Shown here piece after piece: positions 55,131-63,832 of a stretch of 64,000 nt of DNA (the stretch's first letter is position 1; each line of letters opens with the position of its first letter). The notes beneath the pieces were generated by a model. It was not told the DNA's origin and ran no database searches. It saw only the letters and a program-made list of their open reading frames with translations. Position numbers and translations under genes: made by a program. Source of the DNA: G965215055 sp965215055 (GTDB taxonomy: Bacteria > Pseudomonadota > Gammaproteobacteria > UBA4575); assembly GCA_965215055.1 (NCBI GenBank), contig OZ244046.1, forward strand, positions 744,001-808,000. Direction: 5' to 3'.

Positions 55131-55365
55131 AACAACCAGAAATTTTTTGAAGCTTTTCTGCATAGCCTAACAATGCACCAAAGCCAGACAAACAAAAAGA
55201 TTTTTCATTGTTACGCTCAGAAAACATTAGCGTGTTAAAACTTTTCATATAAACTTGATCACACTCTGAAAATAAAAAGCATTACAAAAAACTAGTATTT
55301 ACATTCTAAATGTATATACTCATGCAAATTTACAACTCAACGTTTGTTGTTTGGAGGAAACACTG

Positions 55366-55731
55366 ATGGCTATCAAAAGAAAAGCTACCACTGCCAAGCG
55401 CAAGGCGACAAAACCAAAATCTGCCGCGAAGCGCAAGGCCGTCAAACGCAAAACAGCAAGACCAAAATCTACCGCGAAGCGTAAGGTCGCCAAACGCAAA
55501 ACAGCAAGACCAAAATCTACTGCGAAGCGCAAGGCCGTCAAACGCAAAACAGCAAAATCAAAATCTGCCGCGAAGCGCAAGGCCGTCAAACGCAAAACAG
55601 CAAGACCAAAATCTACCGCGAAGCGTAAGGTCGCCAAACGCAAAACAGCAAGACCAAAATCTACTGCGAAGCGCAAGGCCGTCAAACGCAAAACAGCAAA
55701 ATCAAAATCTACCGCGAAGCGCCGTAGATAG
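55366..55731 (+). CDS. histone H1-like lysine/arginine/alanine-rich protein
   Basis: 121 residues made only of Ala, Lys, Arg, Thr, Ser, Pro and Val after the first few, so extremely basic and disordered; a DNA-compacting H1-like role is likely. ATG 55366 is preferred over the frame start at 55351 because GGAGG is correctly spaced. The body is a 16-residue repeat (ARPKSTAKRKVAKRKT-type) present about five and a half times, in a higher order of three units repeated twice. A terminator follows directly. A long A+T-rich leader (55131-55365) with no gene precedes it. Confidence 0.8.
   Translation: MAIKRKATTAKRKATKPKSAAKRKAVKRKTARPKSTAKRKVAKRKTARPKSTAKRKAVKRKTAKSKSAAKRKAVKRKTARPKSTAKRKVAKRKTARPKSTAKRKAVKRKTAKSKSTAKRRR
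55456..55728 (+). repeat. 48-bp tandem repeat within the histone H1-like gene
   Basis: Units of 48 bp start at 55456, 55504, 55552, 55600, 55648 and 55696 (the last partial). Units 1 and 4, and 2 and 5, appear identical; unit 3 and the partial unit 6 differ by one base over the shared part. The 144-bp block was therefore duplicated recently. The coding frame is kept throughout. Confidence 0.88.
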
Positions 55732-55756
55732 AAGCCGCGTAATCATCCGATTTGAA

Positions 55757-55785
55757 AAGGGCTCTTTACAGAGCCCTTATTTTTT
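55757..55785. terminator. bidirectional intrinsic terminator
   Basis: An 8-bp G+C-rich inverted repeat AAGGGCTC/GAGCCCTT with a short TTTACA loop, followed by ATTTTTT on the plus strand. On the other strand the same stem is followed by TTTTC, so it can end both the histone-like transcript and the ilvA transcript running the other way. Confidence 0.8.
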
Positions 55786-55872
55786 ATGAAGGCAGGCTAG
55801 ACTTGTACCCGAGCTTGCGGGCTCAGGGGCTGGAAACAGCTTAATAAACGGATGTTTTCATGCCTTGCAAGC

Positions 55873-57387
55873 TCAGCTTAAAAACAACTTATATATTGGA
55901 TTAGCAGTCTCCTCCCAATAACGATAGCCCACCTCTTGAAGGAATTTATCGAAACGTTCCCGGTCTCCTGCGGGTACCTGTATGCCGACAAGTATACGTC
56001 CATAGGCAGCACCATGATTGCGGTAATGAAATAAACTGATGTTCCACTCTTGACCAATCGCCTCCAGAAAACTCAGTAGCGCGCCCGGGCGCTCCGGGAA
56101 CTCAAAGCGGAATAACACTTCATCCTGTAGTTCAGTACAACGGCCTCCCACCATGTGCCGCAAATGCAGAATAGCTACTTCATTTTCCGAAATATCCAGC
56201 GCCGGATATCCTGTTTGTTCCATGATTTTCAAAAGTTGATTTTTCTCGGTGCTCCCATCTTCCACGTTGACACCAACAAATACATGCGCTTCGCTCGTGT
56301 TCGCATAGCGATAATTGAATTCAGTAATTCCTCTGCTACCCAATAACTGACAAAATGCCAGAAAGCTCCCTGGGCGTTCCGGGATGGTAACTGCAAACAG
56401 GCATTCGCGCTGCTCACCAAGTTCGGCGCGTTCCGCTACATGACGTAAGCGGTCAAAATTAATATTTGCGCCGCTATTAACGGCGACCATAGCCCTATCA
56501 GTTATCTTTTCCCTGGTAATGTACTGTTTGGCACCAGCAACAGCCAAGGCACCTGCAGGTTCCGATAACGTACGCGTTTCATCAAAAATATCTTTTATTG
56601 CCGCACATATTTCATCTGTACTGACTAATAGCACTTCATCAATGAGATCTTTAGCAATTGCAAAAGCCTTTGCCCCGATCTTGCGCACGGCAACCCCATC
56701 GGCAAATATCCCTACATCTTTCAACTGCACTCTTTTCCCGACTTGCAACGCAGCATGCATAGTCGAGGCATCCTGCGGTTCGACCCCGATCACCTTCGTG
56801 TTCGGGCGAAAGTGCTTGATATAGGCCGCCATTCCTGCAACCAAACCACCGCCACCAATGGGAATAAACACCGCATCCAATCTCTCCGAATGTTGGCGCA
56901 GAATCTCCTGCGCGACTGTCCCCTGCCCAGCGATCACGTCTTCATCATCATACGGATGAATGTAGATAAGGCCCTGCTTATCCGCCAATCTCTGAGAATG
57001 CTCATAGGCGTCATCATACGTATCACCATGTAAAACCGTCTGTGCCCCTAAAGCCATCACGGACTCCACTTTGATACGAGGCGTAGTGCGTGGCATAACA
57101 ATAACTGACTGAATACCAAGTTTATGCGCGGCTAAAGCTACACCCTGAGCATGATTACCAGCCGATGCCGCAATTACGCCCTGTTTTCGTTCCGTGGCGG
57201 ATAAATGCGTGATTTTGTTATATGCACCTCTGATCTTGAAAGAAAATACACACTGCTGATCCTCCCGCTTCAAGTAAATACGGTTAGCAAATCGCTTGGA
57301 CAAGGTCTGTGCAAAATCAAGCGCGGTTTCTACCGCAACTTCATAAACCTTGGCGTTTTCTATTTTTTTTACAAGTTTTTCATTCAT
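55873..57387 (-). CDS. ilvA: threonine ammonia-lyase, biosynthetic
   Basis: PLP enzyme deaminating threonine to 2-oxobutyrate, first step to isoleucine. 504 residues: the PLP-Lys motif SFKIRGAYNK (Lys51), ASAGNHAQGVALAA near 85, the phosphate-binding PIGGGGLVAGMA near 178, then two ACT-like regulatory domains (from about 325 and 420), which allow isoleucine inhibition and valine activation in E. coli. Length near normal. Divergent from rpiA with about 80 bp between starts. Confidence 0.93.
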   Translation of the reverse strand: MNEKLVKKIENAKVYEVAVETALDFAQTLSKRFANRIYLKREDQQCVFSFKIRGAYNKITHLSATERKQGVIAASAGNHAQGVALAAHKLGIQSVIVMPRTTPRIKVESVMALGAQTVLHGDTYDDAYEHSQRLADKQGLIYIHPYDDEDVIAGQGTVAQEILRQHSERLDAVFIPIGGGGLVAGMAAYIKHFRPNTKVIGVEPQDASTMHAALQVGKRVQLKDVGIFADGVAVRKIGAKAFAIAKDLIDEVLLVSTDEICAAIKDIFDETRTLSEPAGALAVAGAKQYITREKITDRAMVAVNSGANINFDRLRHVAERAELGEQRECLFAVTIPERPGSFLAFCQLLGSRGITEFNYRYANTSEAHVFVGVNVEDGSTEKNQLLKIMEQTGYPALDISENEVAILHLRHMVGGRCTELQDEVLFRFEFPERPGALLSFLEAIGQEWNISLFHYRNHGAAYGRILVGIQVPAGDRERFDKFLQEVGYRYWEETANPIYKLFLS

Positions 57388-57465
57388 AACTTTTCAGGGT
57401 TGCAATTCACCATGCTTTTCAAGGTGACTATGGGTATGATTCATTACCAACGCCTTATACATACA

Positions 57466-58119
57466 ATGTCTACAGAAAAAAAGAAACAAATAGCCGCTGA
57501 AGCTGCCCTAGATTACATACAAACTGATGACGTAGTTGGTGTGGGTACGGGCTCTACCACAAATTATTTCATCGATGCGCTAGCCAACATCAAAGGAAAA
57601 ATCGATGGTGCCGTTGCCAGCTCCACGGCTTCGGAACAACGATTAAAGCGGCTTAGTATACAAGTACTGAACTTAAACAGTGTCGGAGATATTCCGGTAT
57701 ACGTCGATGGCGCCGATGAAGCCACTTGTCACAAACACTTGATCAAAGGTGGTGGGGGCGCATTGACACGTGAAAAAATTATTGCGGCAGCCAGTGAAAG
57801 GTTCATTTGTATTGCGGATGATTCCAAGTTAGTAGAAGTATTGGGTACTTTCCCTTTACCAATAGAAGTCATCCCCATGGCAAGAAGTTACGTAGCAAGA
57901 CAGTTGGTAAAACGAGGAGGTGTACCTGAATTGAGAGAAGGGTTTACTACCGATAACGGCAACCCTGTTCTCGACGTGCACAATCTTGAAATTCTCAACC
58001 CCACAGAAATGGAAAGAGACTTGAACAATATTGCCGGCGTGGTAACGGTAGGTATCTTCGCATTGCGGCCCGCCGACACCCTCATCCTTGGCAAGGACCA
58101 TGGATTTGAAATCAGTTGA
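57466..58119 (+). CDS. rpiA: ribose-5-phosphate isomerase A
   Basis: Interconverts ribose 5-phosphate and ribulose 5-phosphate. The start ATG 57466 gives 217 residues, the usual length; an open frame runs back into ilvA and another ATG at 57436 is possible. Motifs are GVGTGSTTNYFIDAL near residue 28, YVDGADEATCHK near 81 and KGGGGALTREKI near 94. The ilvA/rpiA divergent pair is conserved in gammaproteobacteria. Confidence 0.93.
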   Translation: MSTEKKKQIAAEAALDYIQTDDVVGVGTGSTTNYFIDALANIKGKIDGAVASSTASEQRLKRLSIQVLNLNSVGDIPVYVDGADEATCHKHLIKGGGGALTREKIIAAASERFICIADDSKLVEVLGTFPLPIEVIPMARSYVARQLVKRGGVPELREGFTTDNGNPVLDVHNLEILNPTEMERDLNNIAGVVTVGIFALRPADTLILGKDHGFEIS

Positions 58120-58157
58120 CAATTTGCCAAGCTTCATCATGCAGCCGGTGGAAACCC

Positions 58158-58904
58158 TTGAAATCCTTTCGTAAACGCCTGCTCGACGGCGACCTTCTTA
58201 TCGGCACGCTTATTTCCTTACCAAGTCCAGAAGTCGTCGAATTATTATCCAAGACCAAGCTGGATTGGTTATTCATTGACGGAGAACACGGGCCATTTGA
58301 TATCTTGCAGATACAGCGTATGTTGCAAGCCGCGTCTTCAGATTGCCCATGCCTAGTACGTGTGCCCAGCCATGATGCCGTTGTAATCAAAAGAGCCCTG
58401 GATACGGGTGTCGCTGGAATTATCGTCCCACAAATAAATAATGCTGAGCAAGCTCATGCAGCGGTAAATGCGGCGCAGTATCCACCAAGTGGGAATCGCG
58501 GTGTCGGTCTGGCACGCGCACATGAATACGGACTCTCATTTTCAAACTATTTGACAACTGCAAACCAGGAAACCTGTGTAGTCATACAAGCTGAAACTCG
58601 TGCCGCCGTTGAAAATATAGAAAGTATTGTTGCAGTCAAAGATATAAGTGCCATTCTCATCGGACCCTATGACCTATCTGCAAACCTGGGACATACTGGA
58701 CAAATTGATCATCCGGAAGTGCTTGGCGCAATCGAAAAAATTACGCGTGCCTGCAATCAGGCAAACGTAAAACTGGGATACTTTGGCGTAAACGCGCAAG
58801 CGGTACGCCCGTACATCAATAAGGGGTTTACACTCATTACAGTTGGCGTTGATAGCTTGCTGCTACTGGAAAGTACGCAACAACTACTTCAGGAACTAGC
58901 TTGA
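58158..58904 (+). CDS. HpcH/HpaI family aldolase
   Basis: Class II, metal-dependent pyruvate aldolase family. The start is ambiguous: a TTG at 58116 overlaps the rpiA end, but TTG 58158 (then KSFRKRLLDGDLLIG) fits the usual N-terminus. Landmarks are WLFIDGEHGPFD near residue 37, VRVPSHDAVVIKRALDTGVA, the Glu in IQAETRAAVENI near 146 and LIGPYDLSANLG near 170. Substrate unknown; a 2-keto-3-deoxy acid is typical. It is not the CitE-type malyl-CoA lyase of the serine cycle. Ends 3 bp from rpsI. Confidence 0.8.
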   Translation: MKSFRKRLLDGDLLIGTLISLPSPEVVELLSKTKLDWLFIDGEHGPFDILQIQRMLQAASSDCPCLVRVPSHDAVVIKRALDTGVAGIIVPQINNAEQAHAAVNAAQYPPSGNRGVGLARAHEYGLSFSNYLTTANQETCVVIQAETRAAVENIESIVAVKDISAILIGPYDLSANLGHTGQIDHPEVLGAIEKITRACNQANVKLGYFGVNAQAVRPYINKGFTLITVGVDSLLLLESTQQLLQELA

Positions 58905-58907
58905 ATC

Positions 58908-59300
58908 TTAACGCTTGGAGTACTGTTCTTTCTTACGCGCCTTGCGCAGGCCAACTTTTTTACGCTCTACCTCGCGGGCGTCTCGCGTGAGAAATCCACT
59001 TTTGCGTAAGGGCACACGCAACTCCTTATCGTAGCTCAATAGTGCGCGTGCAATACCTAATTGAATAGCACCTGCCTGGCCGCTTGAACCACCGCCTTTG
59101 ACCTTAATATAGGCGTCAAAATTATTTGTCAAATCAGTTACTTCAAAAGGCTGACGAATGATCATGCGTGAAGTCTCTCGCCCAAAATAATGATCGAGAG
59201 TGCGCATGTTAATGGTGATATTACCTGAACCCGGGCGCAAATAGACTCGAGCCGTTGCGCTCTTCCTGCGCCCGGTACCATAAAGCTGATCTTGTGGCAT
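58908..59300 (-). CDS. rpsI: 30S ribosomal protein S9
   Basis: 130-residue ribosomal protein from the ATG at 59300 (the frame extends upstream into rplM). Typical S9 pieces are YGTGRRKSATARVYLRPG at the start, GGGSSGQAGAIQLGIARAL and the basic tail KKVGLRKARKKEQYSKR whose last Arg contacts P-site tRNA. It follows rplM by 4 bp, the universal L13-S9 operon. Confidence 0.97.
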   Translation of the reverse strand: MPQDQLYGTGRRKSATARVYLRPGSGNITINMRTLDHYFGRETSRMIIRQPFEVTDLTNNFDAYIKVKGGGSSGQAGAIQLGIARALLSYDKELRVPLRKSGFLTRDAREVERKKVGLRKARKKEQYSKR

Positions 59301-59304
59301 AAGA

Positions 59305-59733
59305 CTACAACCCCAGCAACTGAGGTTGCTGCGCGGCATGCTTGTGCTCTGAACCAGCATATACTTTCAATTTGCGAAACATCGCCCGCCCCAAGGAATT
59401 TTTAGGCAGCATGCCCTTGACTGCGGTTTCAATGACACGCTCAGGGTGTGTCGCCAACAGCTTGCCAAGACTCCTGGATTTGAGATTACCCACATAGCCG
59501 GTATAACTATAATGTAACTTTTGTTCCAGTTTGTTACCGGTAACGCGTACCTTCTCTGCGTTAACCACGATTATGTAGTCTCCGGTATCCACATGTGGCG
59601 TATAGATTGGCTTGTGCTTTCCTCTTAAACGCTTGGCAATTTCACTTGCTAATCGCCCCAAGGTCTTGTCCGTGGCGTCAACGAGATACCAATCCCGCTT
59701 CACCTCTGCTGGCTTGGCACTGACTGTGGTCAT
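59305..59733 (-). CDS. rplM: 50S ribosomal protein L13
   Basis: 142-residue L13, early-assembling large-subunit protein. WYLVDATDKTLGRLASEIAK, then PHVDTGDYIIVVNAEKVRVTG, and the MLPKNSLGRAMFRKLKVYAG region are diagnostic. A near-consensus promoter lies about 60 bp upstream, giving a leader of about 54 bases, where L13 autoregulation is known in E. coli. Confidence 0.97.
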   Translation of the reverse strand: MTTVSAKPAEVKRDWYLVDATDKTLGRLASEIAKRLRGKHKPIYTPHVDTGDYIIVVNAEKVRVTGNKLEQKLHYSYTGYVGNLKSRSLGKLLATHPERVIETAVKGMLPKNSLGRAMFRKLKVYAGSEHKHAAQQPQLLGL

Positions 59734-59793
59734 AAAGTTTCAGGCTTGAATTTTGGGCTTGAGTTTTAATTACCGAAATCTGAAAGGCACCGA

Positions 59794-59822
59794 ATCATAT
59801 TGAATAAAACTCGCTTTGGCAA
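59794..59822 (-). promoter_or_regulatory. sigma70-type promoter of rplM-rpsI
   Basis: Minus strand TTGCCA (59822-59817) and TATGAT (59799-59794) with a 17-bp spacer. This fits well upstream of rplM at 59733. Confidence 0.65.
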
Positions 59823-59854
59823 GAAAATCATTATCCATTGTCGCCGGTTAAAAA

Positions 59855-59887
59855 TAAAAAAAGGCGCGGAAAGTTGCAATCCGCGCC
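59855..59887 (-). terminator. intrinsic terminator downstream of the ferredoxin gene
   Basis: Perfect 8-bp stem GGCGCGGA/TCCGCGCC (59863-59870 with 59880-59887), followed on the minus strand by a T-rich run. It probably ends the transcript of the 2Fe-2S ferredoxin gene 167 bp upstream. The stretch 59888-60054 between them has no gene; it is A+T rich with one small perfect hairpin ATCTAC/GTAGAT at 59894-59910. Confidence 0.75.
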
Positions 59888-60054
59888 ATGAAAATCTACC
59901 AGAAGTAGATGGAGGAGTTCTAAAAGTATTCAAACTATCAGAATATTTTTATTTTCTAATATAACTGTATTACTGTCAACTAATTTTTTGCAAAAATATT
60001 GAATACACTCAAGTTATATACCTCCAAGTGAATATATAAGGGGATTACGGTGGT

Positions 60055-60360
60055 TCAGATCTTCAGACGTTCGACAATCTGACCATCTCTCAGATGCCTA
60101 GTAATGATTTCATCCAGGTCCTTTTCATCTTTATAGGTGTACCAGACACCATCAGGATAAACCACTGCCACAGGCCCTTCATCACAACGGTCCAAACAAC
60201 CAGCTTTATTCACGCGCACCCCGCCCTGCCCGGCGATTCCCAAATCTTTTGTCCTGTTTTTAGCATAAGTGCGTAATTCGGAAGCGTCGTGATCTTGACA
60301 ACAACTCTTGTCTTCACGCTGGTTCACACACATAAAAAGGTGGCGTTTGTAGTAAGACAT
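60055..60360 (-). CDS. thioredoxin-like [2Fe-2S] ferredoxin
   Basis: 101 residues. HLFMCVNQRED starts the fold (first Cys near residue 11), SCCQDHDAS near 20, and VNKAGCLDRCDEGPVAVVYPDG holds the last two cysteines (near 55 and 59); together they give the four ligands of a thioredoxin-like 2Fe-2S cluster. Related to the (2Fe-2S) ferredoxins found beside many proteobacterial genes. Electron partner unknown. Divergent from glcF. Confidence 0.85.
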   Translation of the reverse strand: MSYYKRHLFMCVNQREDKSCCQDHDASELRTYAKNRTKDLGIAGQGGVRVNKAGCLDRCDEGPVAVVYPDGVWYTYKDEKDLDEIITRHLRDGQIVERLKI

Positions 60361-60482
60361 ACTGTACTGGCAAACTGTTAATTACCAACTCTAAAAAGAA
60401 ATTATACCGGGTCCCGATTTTTCGTCTGTTTTCCCGATTAAGATATAGCTCTACATATGGTAACAGGAATACCCAGAAAGAA

Positions 60483-61733
60483 ATGCCGAACGAATACACC
60501 ACGAAGCAAAAGCTTGATAGTTTGACGGACCAATGCGTCATGTGCGGCTTGTGTCTGCCTCATTGTCCGACATACTCCGCAGCGAGAAATGAAGCCGAAT
60601 CTCCACGCGGGCGCATTGCCTTGGTACGTGCTTTGCACGAAGGCAAGCTACAATCCAGCCCAATGTTAGTACACCACCTCGATAGCTGCTTGGCTTGTAT
60701 GAACTGCCACACAGTTTGCCCTGCTGAAGTAGACTATCCAAAAATCCTCGATGCAGGCCGTGAAATCACCCGAGACCAACACACTTTGCCATACAGGCTG
60801 ATACAGTTACTGCTGTTTTTCACGTTGACCAATGTCAATGTTCGCAACTTGGTTAAAGGGATGCTAAAAATATATCACTGGCTAGGTATGGATCATCTTC
60901 TAACAAAACTATCGGTAAGACTCCCATACAGACTGCGCCCTTTCAAGCTGATTCCCAAGCCACAAAAAACAGACTTTCCCGTAACAGTACCTGGACAAAA
61001 AGGAAAAAAAATTCGCGTTGCCCTGGCATGCTCATGTGCCGGTGACCTGTTTTCAGATGCTACTAGGCACGCTGCAGAAAACCTCCTGCAAGCCTTACAC
61101 TGTGAAATAGCAGAAAAACAATCAACTCACTGCTGTGGCGCATTACATCAGCACGGGGGCTATCCAAAAACGGCAAAGACCTTGATGCAGCGCTTTTGCC
61201 AAGCTTATGCAGGCAAACACTTCGACGTACTGGTTTCTATGGCCACAGGATGCGGAGCACAATTAAACCGGTACCCGGAATTACTGGGCGATTCACTTGC
61301 TGCTCCTCTTGTCGACAGACACGTGGATATCAATGATTTCGTGCTGCAACAGGTCAAGCAACATAAACCAAAATGCAAGCCTTTGCCCAGGGAAGTATTT
61401 GTGCACAAACCCTGCACACAAAAACTCGTTACAAATGAATTGAAAATTGTCGAACAACTATTATCGGTAATACCCGACGTTCGACTCAGGTTTTTTCAGG
61501 ATGAATCGGCATGTTGTGGCGCAGGGGGCATTAACTGCCTCACACAAGCCAAACTGGCAGACGACTTGATTAAGGATAAAATTACCGAACTAAAATACAG
61601 CAGTGCTGAATACTTGGTAACGAGCAACATTGGTTGTGCACTGCATTTCCAGGCACACTTGCGAAACAATAACCCTTCCATCCGTGTCTGCCACCCGATA
61701 ACCTTGCTAGCACAGCAAGTGCTATACTGTTGA
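60483..61733 (+). CDS. glcF: glycolate oxidase iron-sulfur subunit GlcF
   Basis: 416 residues with two 4Fe-4S motifs, CVMCGLCLPHCPTY near residue 19 and CLACMNCHTVCPAE near 69, then two CCG domains (HCCGALHQHGG near 218 and ACCGAGGINCL near 343). This is the GlcF pattern, the subunit that passes electrons from glycolate oxidation to quinones; glcD and glcE are not adjacent in this window. Other CCG-domain proteins (GlpC, LutA, HdrB-like) share the plan. In a serine-cycle organism it would help supply glyoxylate. Confidence 0.8.
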   Translation: MPNEYTTKQKLDSLTDQCVMCGLCLPHCPTYSAARNEAESPRGRIALVRALHEGKLQSSPMLVHHLDSCLACMNCHTVCPAEVDYPKILDAGREITRDQHTLPYRLIQLLLFFTLTNVNVRNLVKGMLKIYHWLGMDHLLTKLSVRLPYRLRPFKLIPKPQKTDFPVTVPGQKGKKIRVALACSCAGDLFSDATRHAAENLLQALHCEIAEKQSTHCCGALHQHGGYPKTAKTLMQRFCQAYAGKHFDVLVSMATGCGAQLNRYPELLGDSLAAPLVDRHVDINDFVLQQVKQHKPKCKPLPREVFVHKPCTQKLVTNELKIVEQLLSVIPDVRLRFFQDESACCGAGGINCLTQAKLADDLIKDKITELKYSSAEYLVTSNIGCALHFQAHLRNNNPSIRVCHPITLLAQQVLYC

Positions 61734-61734
61734 C

Positions 61735-62376
61735 ATGCGAGAGTACGGTAAGGTAGATCAGCTTTTATCCCATCTTGGCCGCAGCTTGCATACCCTGTTT
61801 GCAAGAACCGACTTAAAATCCGCTGCTTCACCTGCAGATGAAATCAACACTGAGACAGAATTAAATGATGCTGAAAAACGGCTATCGGCGAGCCTAATGC
61901 GGGTGAACCACGCAGGGGAAATTGCAGCACAGGGTCTTTATCACGGGCACGAATTGACCGCACGCAATGAAGAAGTAAAACGACAGATGCGCAATTCTGC
62001 GCAGGAAGAACAGTCCCATCTCGCCTGGTGTGAAAAACGGCTCACAGAACTCAATGCTCGCCGCAGTGCTTTTACTCCCTTTTGGTACTCGGGCTCTTAT
62101 ATTATCGGCGCCACGACGGGCGTATTTGGGGACAAGTGGAGCTTAGGGTTTATTTCAGAAACTGAAAAACAAGTAGTACGGCACCTTGACAAACATCTCG
62201 CGCGTCTGCCGGAACAGGATCAAAAGAGTCGTGCGATTTTACTAAAAATGCGTGAAGACGAAGCCATGCATGACAAGACTGCACAGAGCGCAGGTGCACA
62301 CGAACTCCCCGAGACCGTCAAGTTGCTGATGAGGATGGGATCAAAGATTATGACCGGAACGGCTTACTGGATTTAG
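61735..62376 (+). CDS. coq7: 3-demethoxyubiquinol 3-hydroxylase (Coq7)
   Basis: Di-iron hydroxylase of ubiquinone synthesis, used where UbiF is absent. 213 residues with the iron-binding motifs MRVNHAGEIAAQGLYHGHEL near residue 55, AQEEQSHLAWCEKRL near 87 and the late MREDEAMHDKTAQSAGA near 165. It starts 1 bp after the glcF stop and its end overlaps the convergent speD by 29 bp. Confidence 0.92.
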   Translation: MREYGKVDQLLSHLGRSLHTLFARTDLKSAASPADEINTETELNDAEKRLSASLMRVNHAGEIAAQGLYHGHELTARNEEVKRQMRNSAQEEQSHLAWCEKRLTELNARRSAFTPFWYSGSYIIGATTGVFGDKWSLGFISETEKQVVRHLDKHLARLPEQDQKSRAILLKMREDEAMHDKTAQSAGAHELPETVKLLMRMGSKIMTGTAYWI

Positions 62377-63217
62377 TCCAGCTCATGGACCCCTGGTCCA
62401 AAGAATTGATTCCATAAAATATCTCACTCATTTCCTTTCTGAGATGCTGCTCTATCCTCACTAGCTCATCGACGTGAAACTCATGCTCACCCTTTCCAAA
62501 CAGGTAATTACTTATCTGGAAGTCGTTCAGCAGCATCTTCGTGTGAAAGATGTTTTCCTGGCCTGCATTCATATCAACCATTTGGTACTGCTTCTTTGTT
62601 TCTGCGGATAAATAGTCCTGGATAGAAACCATTGCATGGTCGATATAGTGTTTCCGTCCAGCAATATCTCGTGTAAATCCACGCACGCGATAGTCCAGAA
62701 TGACAATATCTTCATTAAAACTGTCAATTAAATAGTTCAGGGCCTTAAGTGGCGAAATGCGCCCACAAGTAGACACGTCAATGTCTACACGAAACGTACT
62801 GATACCATTACAGGGATGACTTTCGGGATAGGTATGCGCCGTTACATGGCTCTTGTCTAAATGTGCTACCGCAGACTTTTTCAACGTGCCAATTGCCATA
62901 TTATTGTTGCGTGCTTTATTTTGAGCGAAAATCATTTCGGTCAAAGTGGGTTCCTCTGATATCAAGCAGGCGACACTTGCTCCACGAGGCTCATAATCAT
63001 GAACAGCCATGTTCAGTATATTGGCACCAATCATACCAGCAACCTCGGTCAGCACGCCTTGCAGTCGCTGTACACCGTAGGCTTCATCCACATATTGCAG
63101 ATATTCCTGCTGATGCGCTGGCGTATGCGCATAGCAAATATCATAAAAATTAAAACTTAACGTCTTGGTAAGGTTATTAAACCCGCATAATTCGGCCTTC
63201 GGGTTTTTGATATTCAC
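62348..63217 (-). CDS. speD: S-adenosylmethionine decarboxylase proenzyme
   Basis: Pyruvoyl enzyme making decarboxylated SAM for spermidine. 289 residues, E. coli-type (class 1A). The self-processing site is LDKSHVTAHTYPESHP with Ser123 becoming the pyruvoyl group; it is followed by DIDVSTCGRISPLKALNYL near 145, with a Cys in the position of the proton donor. It continues about 15 residues past the YGIN motif that ends E. coli SpeD; that extra part overlaps coq7. It lies 19 bp after an osmC-like gene. No speE gene is in the window. Confidence 0.92.
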   Translation of the reverse strand: MNIKNPKAELCGFNNLTKTLSFNFYDICYAHTPAHQQEYLQYVDEAYGVQRLQGVLTEVAGMIGANILNMAVHDYEPRGASVACLISEEPTLTEMIFAQNKARNNNMAIGTLKKSAVAHLDKSHVTAHTYPESHPCNGISTFRVDIDVSTCGRISPLKALNYLIDSFNEDIVILDYRVRGFTRDIAGRKHYIDHAMVSIQDYLSAETKKQYQMVDMNAGQENIFHTKMLLNDFQISNYLFGKGEHEFHVDELVRIEQHLRKEMSEIFYGINSLDQGSMSWTKSSKPFRS

Positions 63218-63236
63218 GATACTTTATACGCTGAAG

Positions 63237-63671
63237 CTATCCAGGCGCGTTCGTGCTATCCGTCAATATCTCATAATCATAAGACACGTCTACACTATCG
63301 CGCAACATCATTACAACCGAGCAGTACTTCTCCATGGACAACTCCACCGCCCGCTTTACGAATCTTTCATTCAGGTTTGCGCCGACAAGAATAAAATGAA
63401 GGTGAATTTCAGTAAATACAGCCGGGATAGCATCAGCGCGCTTAGCCTCGACGACAACTTGGCAATCCCCTATTGACTGTTGCGACTTCTCCAGTATCTC
63501 CACCACGTCAAAGGCGCTGCAACCTCCCAAACCAACCAGGACCATCTCCATGGGACGCGCGGCCAGATTCCGACCACCGTGATCGGGAGGTCCGTCCATT
63601 TCAACAGTGTGCCCACTACCGGTTTCCGCTACAAACCTCCTCTGCTCCATCCATTTAATTCGCGCTTTCAT
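63237..63671 (-). CDS. OsmC family peroxiredoxin-like protein
   Basis: About 144 residues from the ATG at 63671 (Met at 63680 or an upstream start near 63704 also possible). GHTVEMDGPPDHGG then LVGLGGCSAFDVVEILEK (peroxidatic Cys) and MEKYCSVVMML (second Cys) place it in the OsmC/YhfA group, which reduces organic hydroperoxides. It is just upstream of speD on the same strand, and the osmC-speD pairing occurs in other proteobacteria. Confidence 0.83.
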   Translation of the reverse strand: MKARIKWMEQRRFVAETGSGHTVEMDGPPDHGGRNLAARPMEMVLVGLGGCSAFDVVEILEKSQQSIGDCQVVVEAKRADAIPAVFTEIHLHFILVGANLNERFVKRAVELSMEKYCSVVMMLRDSVDVSYDYEILTDSTNAPG

Positions 63672-63832
63672 TGTTACCATCAGGTTACTCGCAAGCCTGC
63701 TCATCCTGCAACACCAAAGGTAAACATATCTGTATTGTATCCAATTTACTTGGATGAGCGAGTTTACAACCGTATTAAGATATTAAGCTCAAAGCGGCGA
63801 AGAAACGTACAAGTGCATACACACACTGTCAA

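Noticed and set aside
55131..55365. Promoter or small RNA in the A+T-rich leader of the histone-like gene
   Set aside because: TTTACA and TATACT are present near 55297-55320 but only about 11 bp apart, and no stable fold is evident.
55456..55728. Regular 48-bp repeats as a CRISPR array
   Set aside because: There are no variable spacers; the repeats are contiguous, in frame and encode a lysine-rich protein with a ribosome site and terminator.
58158..58904. HpcH/HpaI aldolase as malyl-CoA lyase of the serine cycle
   Set aside because: Its motifs are of the HpaI/GarL aldolase group, not the CitE-like malyl-CoA lyase group.
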